NCBI GenBank assembly: GCA_964036275.1
Contig: OZ038433.1
Location: 39,713,336-39,777,335, forward strand
Direction of reading: 5' to 3'
DNA length: 64,000 nucleotides
Source of the DNA: Litoditis marina
Taxonomy: Eukaryota > Nematoda > Chromadorea > Rhabditida > Rhabditidae
Both the position numbers and the translations under genes were made by a program. Shown one piece after another: positions 25,433-37,700 of the stretch; within the stretch, counting starts at the first letter, position 1, and the number at the start of each line of letters is the position of its first letter. The notes under the pieces are model-generated. The model was not told where the DNA came from. It was given only the letters and a program-made list of their open reading frames with translations, and searched no databases.

Positions 25433-25434
25433 TT
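24329..25434 (+). repeat. 1.1-kb direct repeat, copy 2
   Basis: Partner of 21341-22461. Its end coincides with the left boundary of duplication copy B, so the repeat may have taken part in the rearrangement. Confidence 0.8.
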
Positions 25435-26131
25435 TATTTTAACTGCGCGCGCGCAAGACTGAGAGAACTTTTGAAAAATTGTGATTCGCGGTTAAACGCC
25501 ACCCAATCGCTGCAGGAGACATTATGCTAGTTGGGCGGCTACTGTATGATACAAATTGTAAAACTTGAAACAAATTTATAAGCTCAAAATTACTACTTTT
25601 CTTACTGCTTACGGCTCATGAAAACTAGTAGTAAATTTTCAGGCAAGTCTTTGTTACATTTTGGGGTGATTATCCTTCGGTTTAAATAGAATTTTCTAGG
25701 TACGTAGATTCAGATAACATAAATTAATGTTATCGATGAACTGGCACTTGCCAGGGAACGTCATTGAGACATTCTTATTATTCCTAAGTATACACAAAAC
25801 ATATCAAACGTGTTCCGTCTTGTCCTTGTGCCTTTATCAAGTTTTAAATAATCTGACACAGGAGAATATTTTTCGGGGAATTTTCGGGGTTCGCTCCCCG
25901 TTCGTTCGGGGAACGATTCATGAATCGTTCCCCGAATTAAAGGGGGAAAAGGCCTGAAAAGTGGCTGAAGGAACGGGGAAAAAACCCTGAAAATTCACCG
26001 AACGAATTACGATTAGGACCTCTCAAAAACTTAATGATCTACCGTTTTACGAATATATACATTTGAATTATTATGTGTTATCTATTTGAATCAGTACCAT
26101 CAATATACTCTGAAATTTTCACTTATTTTGG

Positions 26132-26202
26132 TTCTCCCGGGAATCGAACCCTTGGGGGTCGGCGTTCCAAGCGGCAACGCTGCCACTGCGCCATGGGCGC
26201 TT
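26132..26202 (-). tRNA. tRNA-like pseudogene, duplicate
   Basis: Copy B of the sequence at 13652-13722, apparently unchanged, with the same pairing defects. Confidence 0.5.
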
Positions 26203-29200
26203 GTGACAGGGCGGGTGAACTAAAAGCTTACATACTGGCTGTTACCTCGCGCGTTGGGTTTTGGGGTTTATCCCTCACTTTCTCCCCGAACGTCCCCCGA
26301 TCACTCCCCGAAAGGTGAATTCCCCGCAAATTCAGGGTTTTTTTCAGGCCGTTTCCCCACCTTTTCCCCGAAAATCTTCAAGCTTTCGGGGTTCGTTCCT
26401 CACTTCTTACCCGATTTTTCCCCGTTCGCTCCCCGAAAAGTGATTTCCCCGAAAATTCAGGGGGTTTTCCGGGAAGCACGATTTCCGATGTGAAGTGGAA
26501 ACGGAGCCAAAACTATGGACTTTGGAAATCTGTAGCAAATATAGGCCTCCGATGATTTACAAATGACTGGAAATGTCTAAAAGAAATATAGAAACAACCG
26601 AACTAGGCAATTGTGAGACTATAAATGATCGACCAAAATGTTGGTGAGGGCAGCGCAATAAATGACGCGCGAAAATTTGATTGAAGTACACTGGGATGCG
26701 TTTAAAGTACAAAATATCGAAAATATTTGATACTATTCTCCCTAAAACCAGTGAAACAAACATCTTACAGTTTATTGAACTGTTTCGACCAAGTGCGAAT
26801 GTAAAAAATTGTCCGCTGAATTATCATAATTAATCTGCTTGTTGATTGCTGTCAAATTATACCCATACAGAGATATAGGTTTTGGAGAGGAAAACCAGCA
26901 AGTGTGTGATTTGTATTGTTATAATTATTTAATTGTAATTTAACTGCATAAATTTTTGCGCCGAAGCGATGAGAGAATTTTACCATAACAGTGAAAGTAA
27001 CCAACAAAAATAAAATTCATAGTGTAACAACGGTACGAAAAATAAGCTCATAAATCATCCACAGTTGGAAGAAATTAAAAGATAAATCCTACATAGTCTA
27101 TATCATCACGACTCAAAAAGTGATGCTTGACGGAAACAGTGAATCTCTGACTCAAATCAAGTTGAGACAAGAAAGGCACATTATATGAATGAGAAAAAAA
27201 GTGGGCTCAAAAAATACGTCCTTGTTACTAGAATAAGAGGTAGAAAACGAAAATAGAAAAGAGAAAGCAAGAAAAAGAGAATGATGGAGAGTTCCTGCGT
27301 TTGAAGCAGGAACAAATTTCAACCCAAACACTAAATCTTACGGTCATTATGGAATACACAATAAAATACGAGAGATCATGAGACGACAATCTTCGGCCCC
27401 CTAAGTCTCAAACAGCAAATATTGTAACCAAGTCATTTCTACCAGGACTATAAATAGACAACCTTTCTATTGAATCTAATTCAGGAAATGGACGGGTAAT
27501 CGAATCGCGCGCAGCGCGAAGCGCTGTGCGTGATTTGTCTTTGGTTCGGCTAATGCGTGCTTTCAATTTTTTAGTTTCTTCCTAAAAAGGGTAAAATAAG
27601 CGAAACAAAACTTTTTGTTGTTTGTGAACCTTCAACAGCGCAATTGGAAGCTGTGTTCAAAATTTGAACGAAATCGAACAAGAATGAGCCAAGTTATGAC
27701 CTCATGCGCTTCATCAGGAGCGCCAACTTCCGTCGTGTGTGGGTGTGTGTGTGTGTGTGTGGGTGGTGACAAGAAAAGTAAACCCAGTTTAAGGGTTTCC
27801 ACTCAACCGATTTTGTTGAAAATTGTGGAAGACATGTGATACCTACTCAAACCCTCGCGGAGCAAAAAAAAATTAGGAAAAATTTTTTTTTGTCAATGTT
27901 ATAGACGTTTTCGGATTGTGTAATCGTGATAAGGGAAAATTCCCAGTTGAAGAGTTTCTACTCAACCGATTCAGTTGCAAATTGTCTAAAGGGTGTAATA
28001 TCTACTCAAACCCTGACGGACCAGAAAAAATATGCAAAAAAAATTGTTTTAATCAAAGTTATAGACATTTTTCGGAAAGTGTCTGCGTCTCTCCATTCAT
28101 CACGCTCTCTCACTCTCTCTGTCCGGTCGACAACTCAAACTGTACTGTAACTTACAGAAACAATTACCGATTTGCTCGAAAATTGAAATATGATGCCATC
28201 GTGATATTTGTTCGAATATGAAGTATTCTATTCGTGACGTCTTTCAGGATTCTGGTGACCATATGACGTCATTTTTGAAAAGTGCAACGTTGACGTCAAA
28301 TATTTTTCCAAATGATGCGAATACTTAGCAAGTTAGTTGTTAACGATGAAACTTCATCTGAACACGACGTATTGTGGGATTCTGAAGGTCGGACGTCAAA
28401 TTGGAAAAATGCAATAAGTGCAAAAGTGCGTCATAGTTGAAAAGTGCAATGTTGATGTCAGATTAGTTTTGAAACTATGGGAAGAATTGCAGATTTGTGA
28501 AAAAAGATAACAATATGACGTCAGGTGGTATTCTGAAGGCGAGACAATGTTATTGTTAAAAAATACAAAGTTGACGGGAGAAAAACTTCTAATACATAGT
28601 AATGATCGGTAATCTATAGAAGTTTTCCAAAGCATGTATATTTTATTCTACGGACATTTTCAGTATATTCTGACGTCAACATGCATCGCTGTTTCATTTT
28701 ACAAAAACAGAGTGCTAATACATTTGTTAAATTGACATATTTTTTCAGAGTGCAGTCCATTGAGTTTTGCTCTCACTCCTGGGTCAGATCGAATGAGAAC
28801 AAACAGACAAGCGGCATGACCTTTTGATAATATAATATTATTACCATTGCGTCTGTTCTATAACACTCTCCGTCTGTTCATGTACCTCACTATGATTATT
28901 CTGCTCATGTCACTCACCTTTCATAGTTGATATACATTTGGCATTGATTAACCTAACTTTATTTCAATCTGTCAGTCTATCAATGAAGAAGTCAGTATAT
29001 ATTTTCATGTTCTTGTTAAGGTACATTTACGATGAAAATAAAAGTTGTGAAAAACAATATTATTCACATACGTGCAGATGCAATTATAAATGCTGCAAAC
29101 AAAGGACTAAACGCAGGTTAGTTATTTCCGAAAACATACAAGATGTAGTATAGTAGTTGTGCCCAGTTGTAATGTTTGATAATCACTGCCTCTAAACAAA

Positions 29201-29920
29201 GCGACGAAAAAGAATGGAACAGTAAATAAACTACTGACTGCTTTATCTTCACGTTTAAAATCAATCAATTATCGGGTTCACTTTTCACACAATAAACAAG
29301 TGCGACTACCGCGATTTCTCTATATGATAAGAATCGCGCGCAGCGCGAAGCGCTGTGCGAGATTTGTCTTTGGTCCGGCTAATGCGCGCTTCTGTTTTTT
29401 TAGTTTCTCCTCAAAAAGGCTGACATTTGCAAAACGAAGTTTTTATTGATGTACTTGTTTTCTATAGCTAATTCCCTAACCGTGTTTCAAATTTGAGCGA
29501 AATCGGTCAAGTTTGAGCCAAGTTATGACCTCATGCGCTTCATCAAGAGCGCCAACTTCCGTCGTGTGTGGGTGGGTGTGTGTGTGGGTGGGTGGTGACA
29601 AGAAAAGTAAACCCAGTTTAAGGGTTTCTACTCAACCGATTTCGTTGAAAATTGTGGAAGACATGTGATACCTACTCAAACACTCGCGGAGCAAAAAAAA
29701 AATTAAGAAAAAATTGTTTTAATTAAAGTTATAGACATTTTTTGGAAAGTGTCTGCGTCTCTCCATTTAGCACGCTCTCTCACTCTCTCTGTCCGGTCGA
29801 CAACTCAAACTGTATTGTAACTTAGAGTAACAATTACCGATTTGCTCGAAAATTGAAATATGATGCCATCGTGACTTTTATTTGAGTATGAAGTATTCTA
29901 TTCCTGACGTCCTTCAGGAT

Positions 29921-30790
29921 TCTGGAGACCAGATGACGTCATTTTTGAAAAGTGCAAAGTTGACGTCACATATATTTTTAAACGATGGTAATATCTTAGA
30001 AAAGGTCAATTAACGGTGAAACTCAATCTGAGAGTGATGTATTCTGGGATTCTGGAGACCAGATGACGTCGATTTTGAAAAGTGCAAAGTTGACGTCACA
30101 TATATTTTTAAACGATGGTAATACCTTAGAAAGGGTCAATTAACGGTGAAACTCAATCTGAGAGTGATGTATTCTGGGATTCTGGAGACCAGATGACGTC
30201 GATTTTGAAAAGTGCAAAGTTGACGTCACATATATTTTTAAACGATGGTAATATCTTAGAAAAGGTCAATTAACGGTGAAACTCAATCTGAGAGTGATGT
30301 ATTCTGGGATTCTGGAGACCAGATGACGTCGATTTCGAAAAGTGCAAAGTTGACGTCACATATATTTTTAAACGATGGTAATATCTTAGAAAGGGTCAAT
30401 TAACGGTGAAACTCAATCTGAGAGTGATGTATTCTGGGATTCTGTAGACCAGATGACGTCGATTTTGAAAAGTGCAAAGTTGACGTCACATATATTTTTA
30501 AACGATGGTAATATCTTAGAAAGGGTCAATTAACGGTGAAACTCAATCTGAGAGTGATTAATTCTGGGATTCTGGAGACCAGATGACGTCGATTTTGAAA
30601 AGTGCAAAGTTGACGTCACATATATTTTTAAACGATGGTAATATCTTAGAAAGGGTCAATTAACGGTGAAACTCAATCTGAGAGTGATTAATTCTGGGAT
30701 TCTGGAGAGCAGATGACGTCGATTTTGAAAAGTGCAAAGTTGACGTCACATATATTTTCAAATGTGAAAATATCTCCAAAAGGGTATATT
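29921..30790 (+). repeat. 130-bp tandem array with CRE-like palindromes
   Basis: tctggagaccagatgacgtc or a one-base variant starts at 29921, 30051, 30181, 30311, 30441, 30571 and 30701: an exact 130-bp period, six full units plus a diverging seventh. Each unit holds one TGACGTCA palindrome and one TGACGTCG variant. It is not CRISPR: there are no unique spacers. Confidence 0.93.
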
Positions 30791-31120
30791 AACGATGAAA
30801 CTTTATCTAAATATGATTCATTCTGGAATTCAGGAGGCCAGATCCCAGATGACGTCAACTTGAAAAAAATTGACGTGAAATATGTTTTGAATGCTGAAAA
30901 CTTCTTAAAAATGGTCAATTCACGATGAAACTTCATTCAAACATGACGTATTCTGGGATTCTGAAGAGCAGATAAAGTAGGTTTCTAGAACTGCAATGTT
31001 GACGTCATATTTTTTTTCGAATGATGGTAATACTGGACAATTGGTTCATTAAGAAAACAATTTCATCTGCACCGCACAGATCAAATCACATACCTACGGC
31101 ATGTATACAAAAAGCGAAAA

Positions 31121-31645
31121 ATTCATGAAAAAGTGGGGGCCCAACGACTGCGAGATTTGTCTTCTGCTGTGCGCCCCTTAGACAACTGCTCTCAAATGGA
31201 GCCGCTACTGCTACAAAAACCGAAAAATACTAATATACTCAAGTATAACAGTTTACAAACATACAAAAGTCGTAATATATTTTCTCAAACCTGTAAACTA
31301 GAATCTACAAATCACAGATGTTAACTCAACGTAGTCAATTATAGAGTTCCTGGTTTTGTGCACAATGGTTGGTGTTTTTGATCATTACTTCAATTCTAGG
31401 TGCTATAACGTTCGGCATATTATTCAACAGTTGTTATCTCTTTCGCAGCTGTGACTTGTAGATTCTAGTTTACAGGTTTGAAAAAATATATTACGACTTT
31501 TGTATGTTTGTAAACTGTTATACTTGAGTATATTAGTATTTTTCGGTTTTTGTAGCAGTAGCGGCTCCATTTGAGAGCAGTTGTCTAAGGGGCGCACAGC
31601 AGAAGACAAATCTCGCAGTCGTTGGGCCCCCACTTTTTCATGAAT
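31121..31645. repeat. Foldback element, 525 bp
   Basis: attcatgaaaaagtgggggc at the left returns as its complement at the right. The arms are about 205 bp, almost perfectly complementary, around a single-copy centre. Related to 47692-48222. The mirrored open frames (one per strand) are a consequence of the palindrome. Confidence 0.85.
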
Positions 31646-31792
31646 CGTTTATGGTTTTGGATGTACAAACATGATGATTGATGAATAATTGAAATTTTGT
31701 GTAAATTTCTTGAAACGTACAAAATCAAATACATTTCCTGAAATTTCAATTACACGTGAACACATAGACTGAGTCCCGTGAAAAGTTCAACG

Positions 31793-34700
31793 CTACAACA
31801 CGGTCTCTGAAGGGTTTTGAGCCAGCAGGGCGAGTGCTTTCGCGAACGAATGTTCATAATGAGTTCGGAATAGTTCTTGTCCATCTGGGGTCAAATGAAC
31901 CATGTCGCCATAGTAGGGGTGGAAGGTGGTACGATCGAATAAATAATGGACATCCGTTTTGAAAAAGGCCTGAAAAGAGAGTATGGTGTTATGATAAACT
32001 GGAGCACTTGTGTGATAAACTTAGACGCGTTTCACATCAGGGCTACAACCGTATTAAAACTGCTTATTAGAAGTGATCTTTTCCTTGTAATTTGATCTTG
32101 ATACAAACCGTAATTTACCCATAACCACCACAGAGGATCACAGTTCCCTTTTACTCGCATTTTCTAATCCTTCTATCCAATCAGAGTGCCATATCCAATT
32201 TTTTGCATTGAGAAGTCACGTGTTTTGTCACGAATATCAGATCCAAGAACTATCCGTTTCCCTCCACTGCAATCAATAAAGTGATCTACCTCATTGACAG
32301 GATTTATCAGACAATTGGGACAATTGAGACTGAGTAAGCGCTGGCGGTGATGGTATTGTTGGTTGTGATCGTCCTGAAAAAAAAGCAATGGAATCAGAAG
32401 AATAATGTCCGAAGGCAATTAGGAATTATCAACTGGTAACAAGGCTCGCGCATGCCGATACCCCCTATCCACAAACAGCTCATCTACGGTTGATATGTGG
32501 TATTGTATCGCGCGCAGCGCGATAGCGCTGCGCAGATTAGTTTTTGTTCAAGGAAATGCGAGATTTCAAAAAAGATTAAGTACACTCAAAAATGGCTGGA
32601 ATATTTTTTTCGGTTTTGATGGGGAGAGGTAGAGGAGAAAAAGTTGTATAACATATTAAAAACGTTTTCAATTTGTCTGAAATATTATAAAGTTATTGGA
32701 AATAGCGGTTCGCAAAAATTACTTCCGGCGGCGACGGCTAGGGCGACGGCGACGGCTGCATTGACCTATTCCGTATCTTTTCAGAGAGATGGCTGGTTGA
32801 ATTCTGTTCAAATTTTCAGAGTTCACTCTGCTGGTTGATATGTTGTCACGAACAGACTTTCATGTTGATATCTCTACTCACAAAGTTTTTTCTCGTTAGC
32901 GGTTTACGGAAGTGTTTCGTTCTGAAAACTGCATATTGTGATGTTCATTACGTCTTAAAAGACGTAATATCTGCGGTAGTTATGCTAAAATGTCACAAAA
33001 GTGCTAATAGGCAAAGCAAAACTTCTGCATTACACAGGATTCGAACCCTCGGTGCCTCATTAGATATGCGCCTTAGGCCACTCGGCCATGCAGGCACAAC
33101 GGCATAGTGACCTCAATGCGATCACGTGTCGCCTGTCTACTGGAAAGTGTGATTTAAGTTTTCGGGGCGAACATTTGAATTCGCTCACAAATACCTCAAC
33201 GTCAAACTTACCACTTATCTATTCGTTTCGAACTGTTGATAATGTTTAACAGGTATTGACTTCAGTATCGTTTCATATTAATTTCCCTTGGAATTATAGA
33301 AAAAGAGATCAATTAGTATAAAAAACGAATGTAATGAGAGAGTAGATTAGTGGCAATCAGAATAAGTCATTCGAAATTAAAAGTCATTAAAGTAAAAGTC
33401 ATTCGAAAGTAAAAGTCATTAAGTACAGAAACAGTTGAGAATCAAAAATAAAGTTTCCGAAAATTTTCGTAATTTTCAAATCCTGACTAAAAGTGAATTA
33501 ATGACTTTTACTTTTGAATGACTTTTACTTTAATGACTTTTAATTTCGAATGACTTATTCCTGGTACCTAGATTAGTTTTTCAGATGAAGCTGCATGGAA
33601 AATAGAAAAGGAGTTCAATAACTCGAGAGGGAAATGTAAAATCTAATCTCGCAATTTTCATGATCCATCTCACACACAATTTCAGAAAATAAGCCCAACC
33701 TTTGAGAACATTCCTGCTTACACTGAAAACGTATCTGAAATAAAAATCAGCTGTGCTGTCAGTCAATCGCACAGTCACGTGAAACATGATAAACACAGCA
33801 GAACTCGAAAACGTGAAATTACAAAAAACAAAGTGCACATTGAAATGACAAAGTGTACAAGAATATTCATTTTACTTCTGGTATACTTTGTTCTGTTAAC
33901 AGTTTTGAATCAGTGGTGAGCAACTGTCATACTCGGAAGTTTCATCTAATGTGTGTTTGCTGCAAGATATTTTTCAGTAGAACACCAAAATGTTTTTGAC
34001 CCATGAAAATTGCGAGATTAGATTTTTTTATTTCCCTCTCGAGTTATTGAACTCCTTTTCTATTTTCCATGCAGCTTCATCTCAAAATCTAATCTACTCT
34101 CTCTTTACATTCGTTTTTTATACTAATAACTATGTAATTTCACGTATTCTGTACTATTGCCCCCCTCTCCATGTAGTATTGAGGAGGATGAGATTTTTGA
34201 AAGTGGAAATTGTACAATTAGCCCCCTTTTACGATTTCCCATGTAGGGGGTTACCCGCTCTATAGGAAATCGTAATGAGAGGGGGGGGGTTGGGTGACAG
34301 TACTGCTCTCGAGAACCAGAACTTTCTGGAATGTACCTGTTTGGTTGCCTTCAGATCATGTAGCGGTAGTCCCTGCGTCATTCGTTTTGCCATTTCAAAG
34401 GGAAGTGGAAATTCAAGGAACAAGTAGGGAAGGTCGATGGTTATTACTTTGCTGTGTTTCCTGAAATAGCGTTGTATGGAAATATGAATAGAGAAGCACA
34501 AAATATGATATGGAATAGAGAAGGTAATATTGAAAGAGATGCAAATACTAGTTTTAATCGTAAAGAGTGGGGGACCAGGAAGTGTGTGAGTTCTGTTCGG
34601 TTTCACCGTTTACAACCACTCATAGAGTAGAATAATAAAAACGATTTTTGAAAAGTGGTGACTATCAAACAACCCTGATATCTGGACGAAGTTTCGAGTT

Positions 34701-37700
34701 TTCGAATGGCGTGATCCTGGTTTTTCGCAATATTTTTGGCGCCAATTGACCTCTAAAATTGGCGCCAGCGCCAATAATCAAACATGTTCCTTCAATTGGT
34801 AAAAAAAACCTGGAATGTATGGCCTTAGCTAAATTTTCGGCGGATTTTTGGTTCGGAAACCTTATTTTCAATCTTGGCGCCAATTGGCGAATAAAAGAGC
34901 ATTTTGGCGCCGATCATCGAAAAACTTTGGGTACACGAGTCGTATTTGTCAACTACATTCAGGGTGCTGACCTCTGTGTCGTTACCCTACCTCGCTAGCG
35001 TTGTTCTCATTTGGCGCCAGTGGGCGCCAGCGTTTGGCGCCAAACATAAGCCAAGGCACCTGGTAAATAGTTTGAATTCACTATTCGGACTTCCATGCTA
35101 ACTTTTAAACCATTTCACTGATGGAAACACATGTTTTTCAGCTTATGGCGCCATCTGGCGCCCGCGCCTTAAGCGCCAGACACAACGTACCGACCCCCAA
35201 CTTTCGGCGCCGAGCCAACTTTGGGGTTCACATGAGTATGCCAATTTTCAGTCGATTCCGTTCAGTAGTTTTTCAATACTATGCGGACATGGGACGGGAG
35301 ACGAGGGACGAGGGACAACGGAAAATTTCATAACGACACGAGTACATAACTTCTTTCATACTCGACCGATTTCGCTAATTTTCTAACCAAACCAAACACA
35401 ACTCACACGCAGCGCTTCGCGCTGCGCGCGATAATGTTCATTGGAACACTCACCGATAAAAGTCGATATTTTCTTGCATTTCTGTCAAAATGGGATCAGT
35501 GGAGAAATCTTTTATCGGAGACAAGTATCCGTGGGACGGCCTGAAAATCATTGAAAAACATTCGTCCCGAAGGTACAAACTGGTGTTAACGTCTGCAAAA
35601 TGTCATTTTCTTACAGGATTTCTGCGCAAGTAAACTTATTAGTAGCTAGCTTTCTCGGTATTGCGGGCATCGCTGATAGTTTGAATGAACCGAAAATACA
35701 ATTAATACGGAAGTTTGGAAGTTTTCATGACACAATTTCATCCAAGAACATCCTTTGAATGAAAAGACGGAAGCAATCTAGATGATAACTTGGTCGAGAA
35801 AATCGAAGTTCGTGAGTAGGTGGGTAGGAGACTGTTATGGTAGTTGCTAATAGTGTTCAAAAATGTAATCAATGTGAAGCATGACGTACTGATGAATAAA
35901 TGTTATATTAGTCTACTAACGGTGGTTTTGAATGTATCTGATACAGAACAATGAGAATATCAGGTTTCATCATTTCCACAACTTTACGGGCGGCGCTGGT
36001 GAAGGAGGGGCATAGTTGTGTGAGAGGAATACAGCCTGGAAAGAAAGATGATCGGATCAACAACAATACTCAGTACTATAGGAAACGATAACACTTTCAA
36101 TGTATGATATATAGTTATCGCTTAAAAAAGGCGGGGGTGTACTGTGTATCTCACTTTGCGCTGTGTAACACATGTATACGATTTGTCGGCAACGTTCCTA
36201 TCAGCTCAGTTGATATACGGGTTAGCGTCCGCGCATCATAATATTTTGAGCCCGGTTCGATTCTTACATGAGGCAGATATTTTATAAATTTGGTCTTATT
36301 TCCCTTTTACAGCTTTACAGCGAAGGGCCTAGTCGATCGGGCAATGCGGGGCGATTGAATTTTTATTACGTACCAGCAGACAGGCAAGTGTGTAGCTCAA
36401 AAATAGGCAGATGAGCTAACTTCCGGCAAACAACCCCCCCCCCCTCTCCCCTCCCCCTACCGAATGGACCGTACTCTGTCCACAACTGTTTGATGGAACG
36501 TATATCTGAGGGTCGCCGAACCTGGTGTCGAGTAGAGTCTCAGTGTTTTGTACCTTCCATCCAATACATTGTGGATCAGATTGAACCCTCGAAAGGCGAT
36601 TGAGTTTCCCAGTACTAGAATGTTCGCCGAACCGTTCCCAGTCTGTAACTTTAGCCTGTTCAACTTAATTCACAGTTCAATTGCTCGTGAATCGCAAATT
36701 CACGTCAACACATTGACACATCGCAGTTTATGATCATGTCCTTGCAGGCCATTAGTCTTCATACATTACCCGAATTTTCTGTTTATGTGTAGTTGTAGTA
36801 GTTCCTCCAGCCGAACGGCAACCCCTCCCTCTTCAGTCACTGACAACCTCCCCCTCCCACCCACCGTTTGACATCTCATTTCTCTCTTTTCCGTAAATCC
36901 TGTCCATTTTTCTGTTATGTCATCAGGTTGACAAGGATTTTTCACTTCAACTTTTTGCGTGTATTTTAGGTTATACTGAATAGCCGATCGATAATCTGGA
37001 ATAACGAGAGTGACATTCTGAAATTATTACAATTTTATGGTTTTTTGTTTCGCTTTTCGATGTGTCCAGTTGGAGTTCGGTTCAGTTAATTGCAACCTGG
37101 GTCTCTTTGCGAGATGTGAAATAGATAGATGTATGTTTAAGGAGACGCAGGTTGGGAATAAAGCGCCGGGCTACTCATGAATACGGTGGCAGACCACTAT
37201 TCGGTGTCACCTCCACATTATGAGCCGAACGTTATATGCGTATCTACACCGGAGACCACGGAAAAAAGATTGTCCACGTGTCGTGATATGTCCATAGTAC
37301 GTATGCTAGAAGATCCTGGCACCTTCATCCCATCCTGCGTCTCTCGCTCTTTCTCACTATTTCTTGTCTCTTACATCCCGGCGGGATGTAAGAGCAGAGA
37401 AACATCGTATGTTTGAGGAGACGCAGGATGGGATGAAGGTGCCGGAATCTTCTAGCATACGTACTCATATCGTGATAAAATCTCACCTGAATCGCTCAGA
37501 TTGTAGATTTTAGCATTGTTAGCTCCATGGAATCCACTCTCCTTATAATACAAGGGAGTTGTGACAATGAAGATGACAACGCTGGCCAAAGCAACGAGCA
37601 GTCCAGTGTTGAAGGACCGTTTCACGAGCCACAGCTGTGATAAAATCTTTAGATTTGACCACTGTATCAGTTGTTAGTTGTAGTTTGATCTTGTACGTGT

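Larger units (their letters stand above)
27508..31647. mobile_element. 4.14-kb composite repeat insertion
   Basis: Absent from copy A, which is uninterrupted at 15021-15027. It is flanked by gaatcg on both sides. It starts with hairpin cgcgcagcgcgaagcgctg. A second similar head (with tgatttgtctttggtycgg and gtgtgtgggtg) begins at 29334, so it is probably two related elements in series. It then carries a 130-bp tandem array (29921-30790) and ends in a foldback (31121-31645). I see no transposase or replicase frame, so it is non-autonomous. Confidence 0.8.
25433..37688. repeat. Segmental duplication, copy B, split by a 4.14-kb insertion
   Basis: Same 8.1-kb segment as copy A, interrupted after the hexamer gaatcg (27502-27507). 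It resumes after a second gaatcg (31642-31647). Its left edge abuts the end of a 1.1-kb direct repeat. Its right edge passes without a break into the full oac gene. Confidence 0.95.

Noticed and set aside
29921..30790. CRISPR array
   Set aside because: The repeats are contiguous 130-bp units with no unique spacers, in a eukaryotic intergenic region.
31133..31633. Two identical small proteins on opposite strands at 31133-31324 and 31424-31633
   Set aside because: They are the two arms of a foldback element read from each end.
36461..36521. Extending the SGNH exon to 36461 in the full oac gene
   Set aside because: A donor at 36522 joins in phase to the TTTCCAG acceptor at 36035 and yields the expected STPGCIPLTQLCP; the longer end does not.
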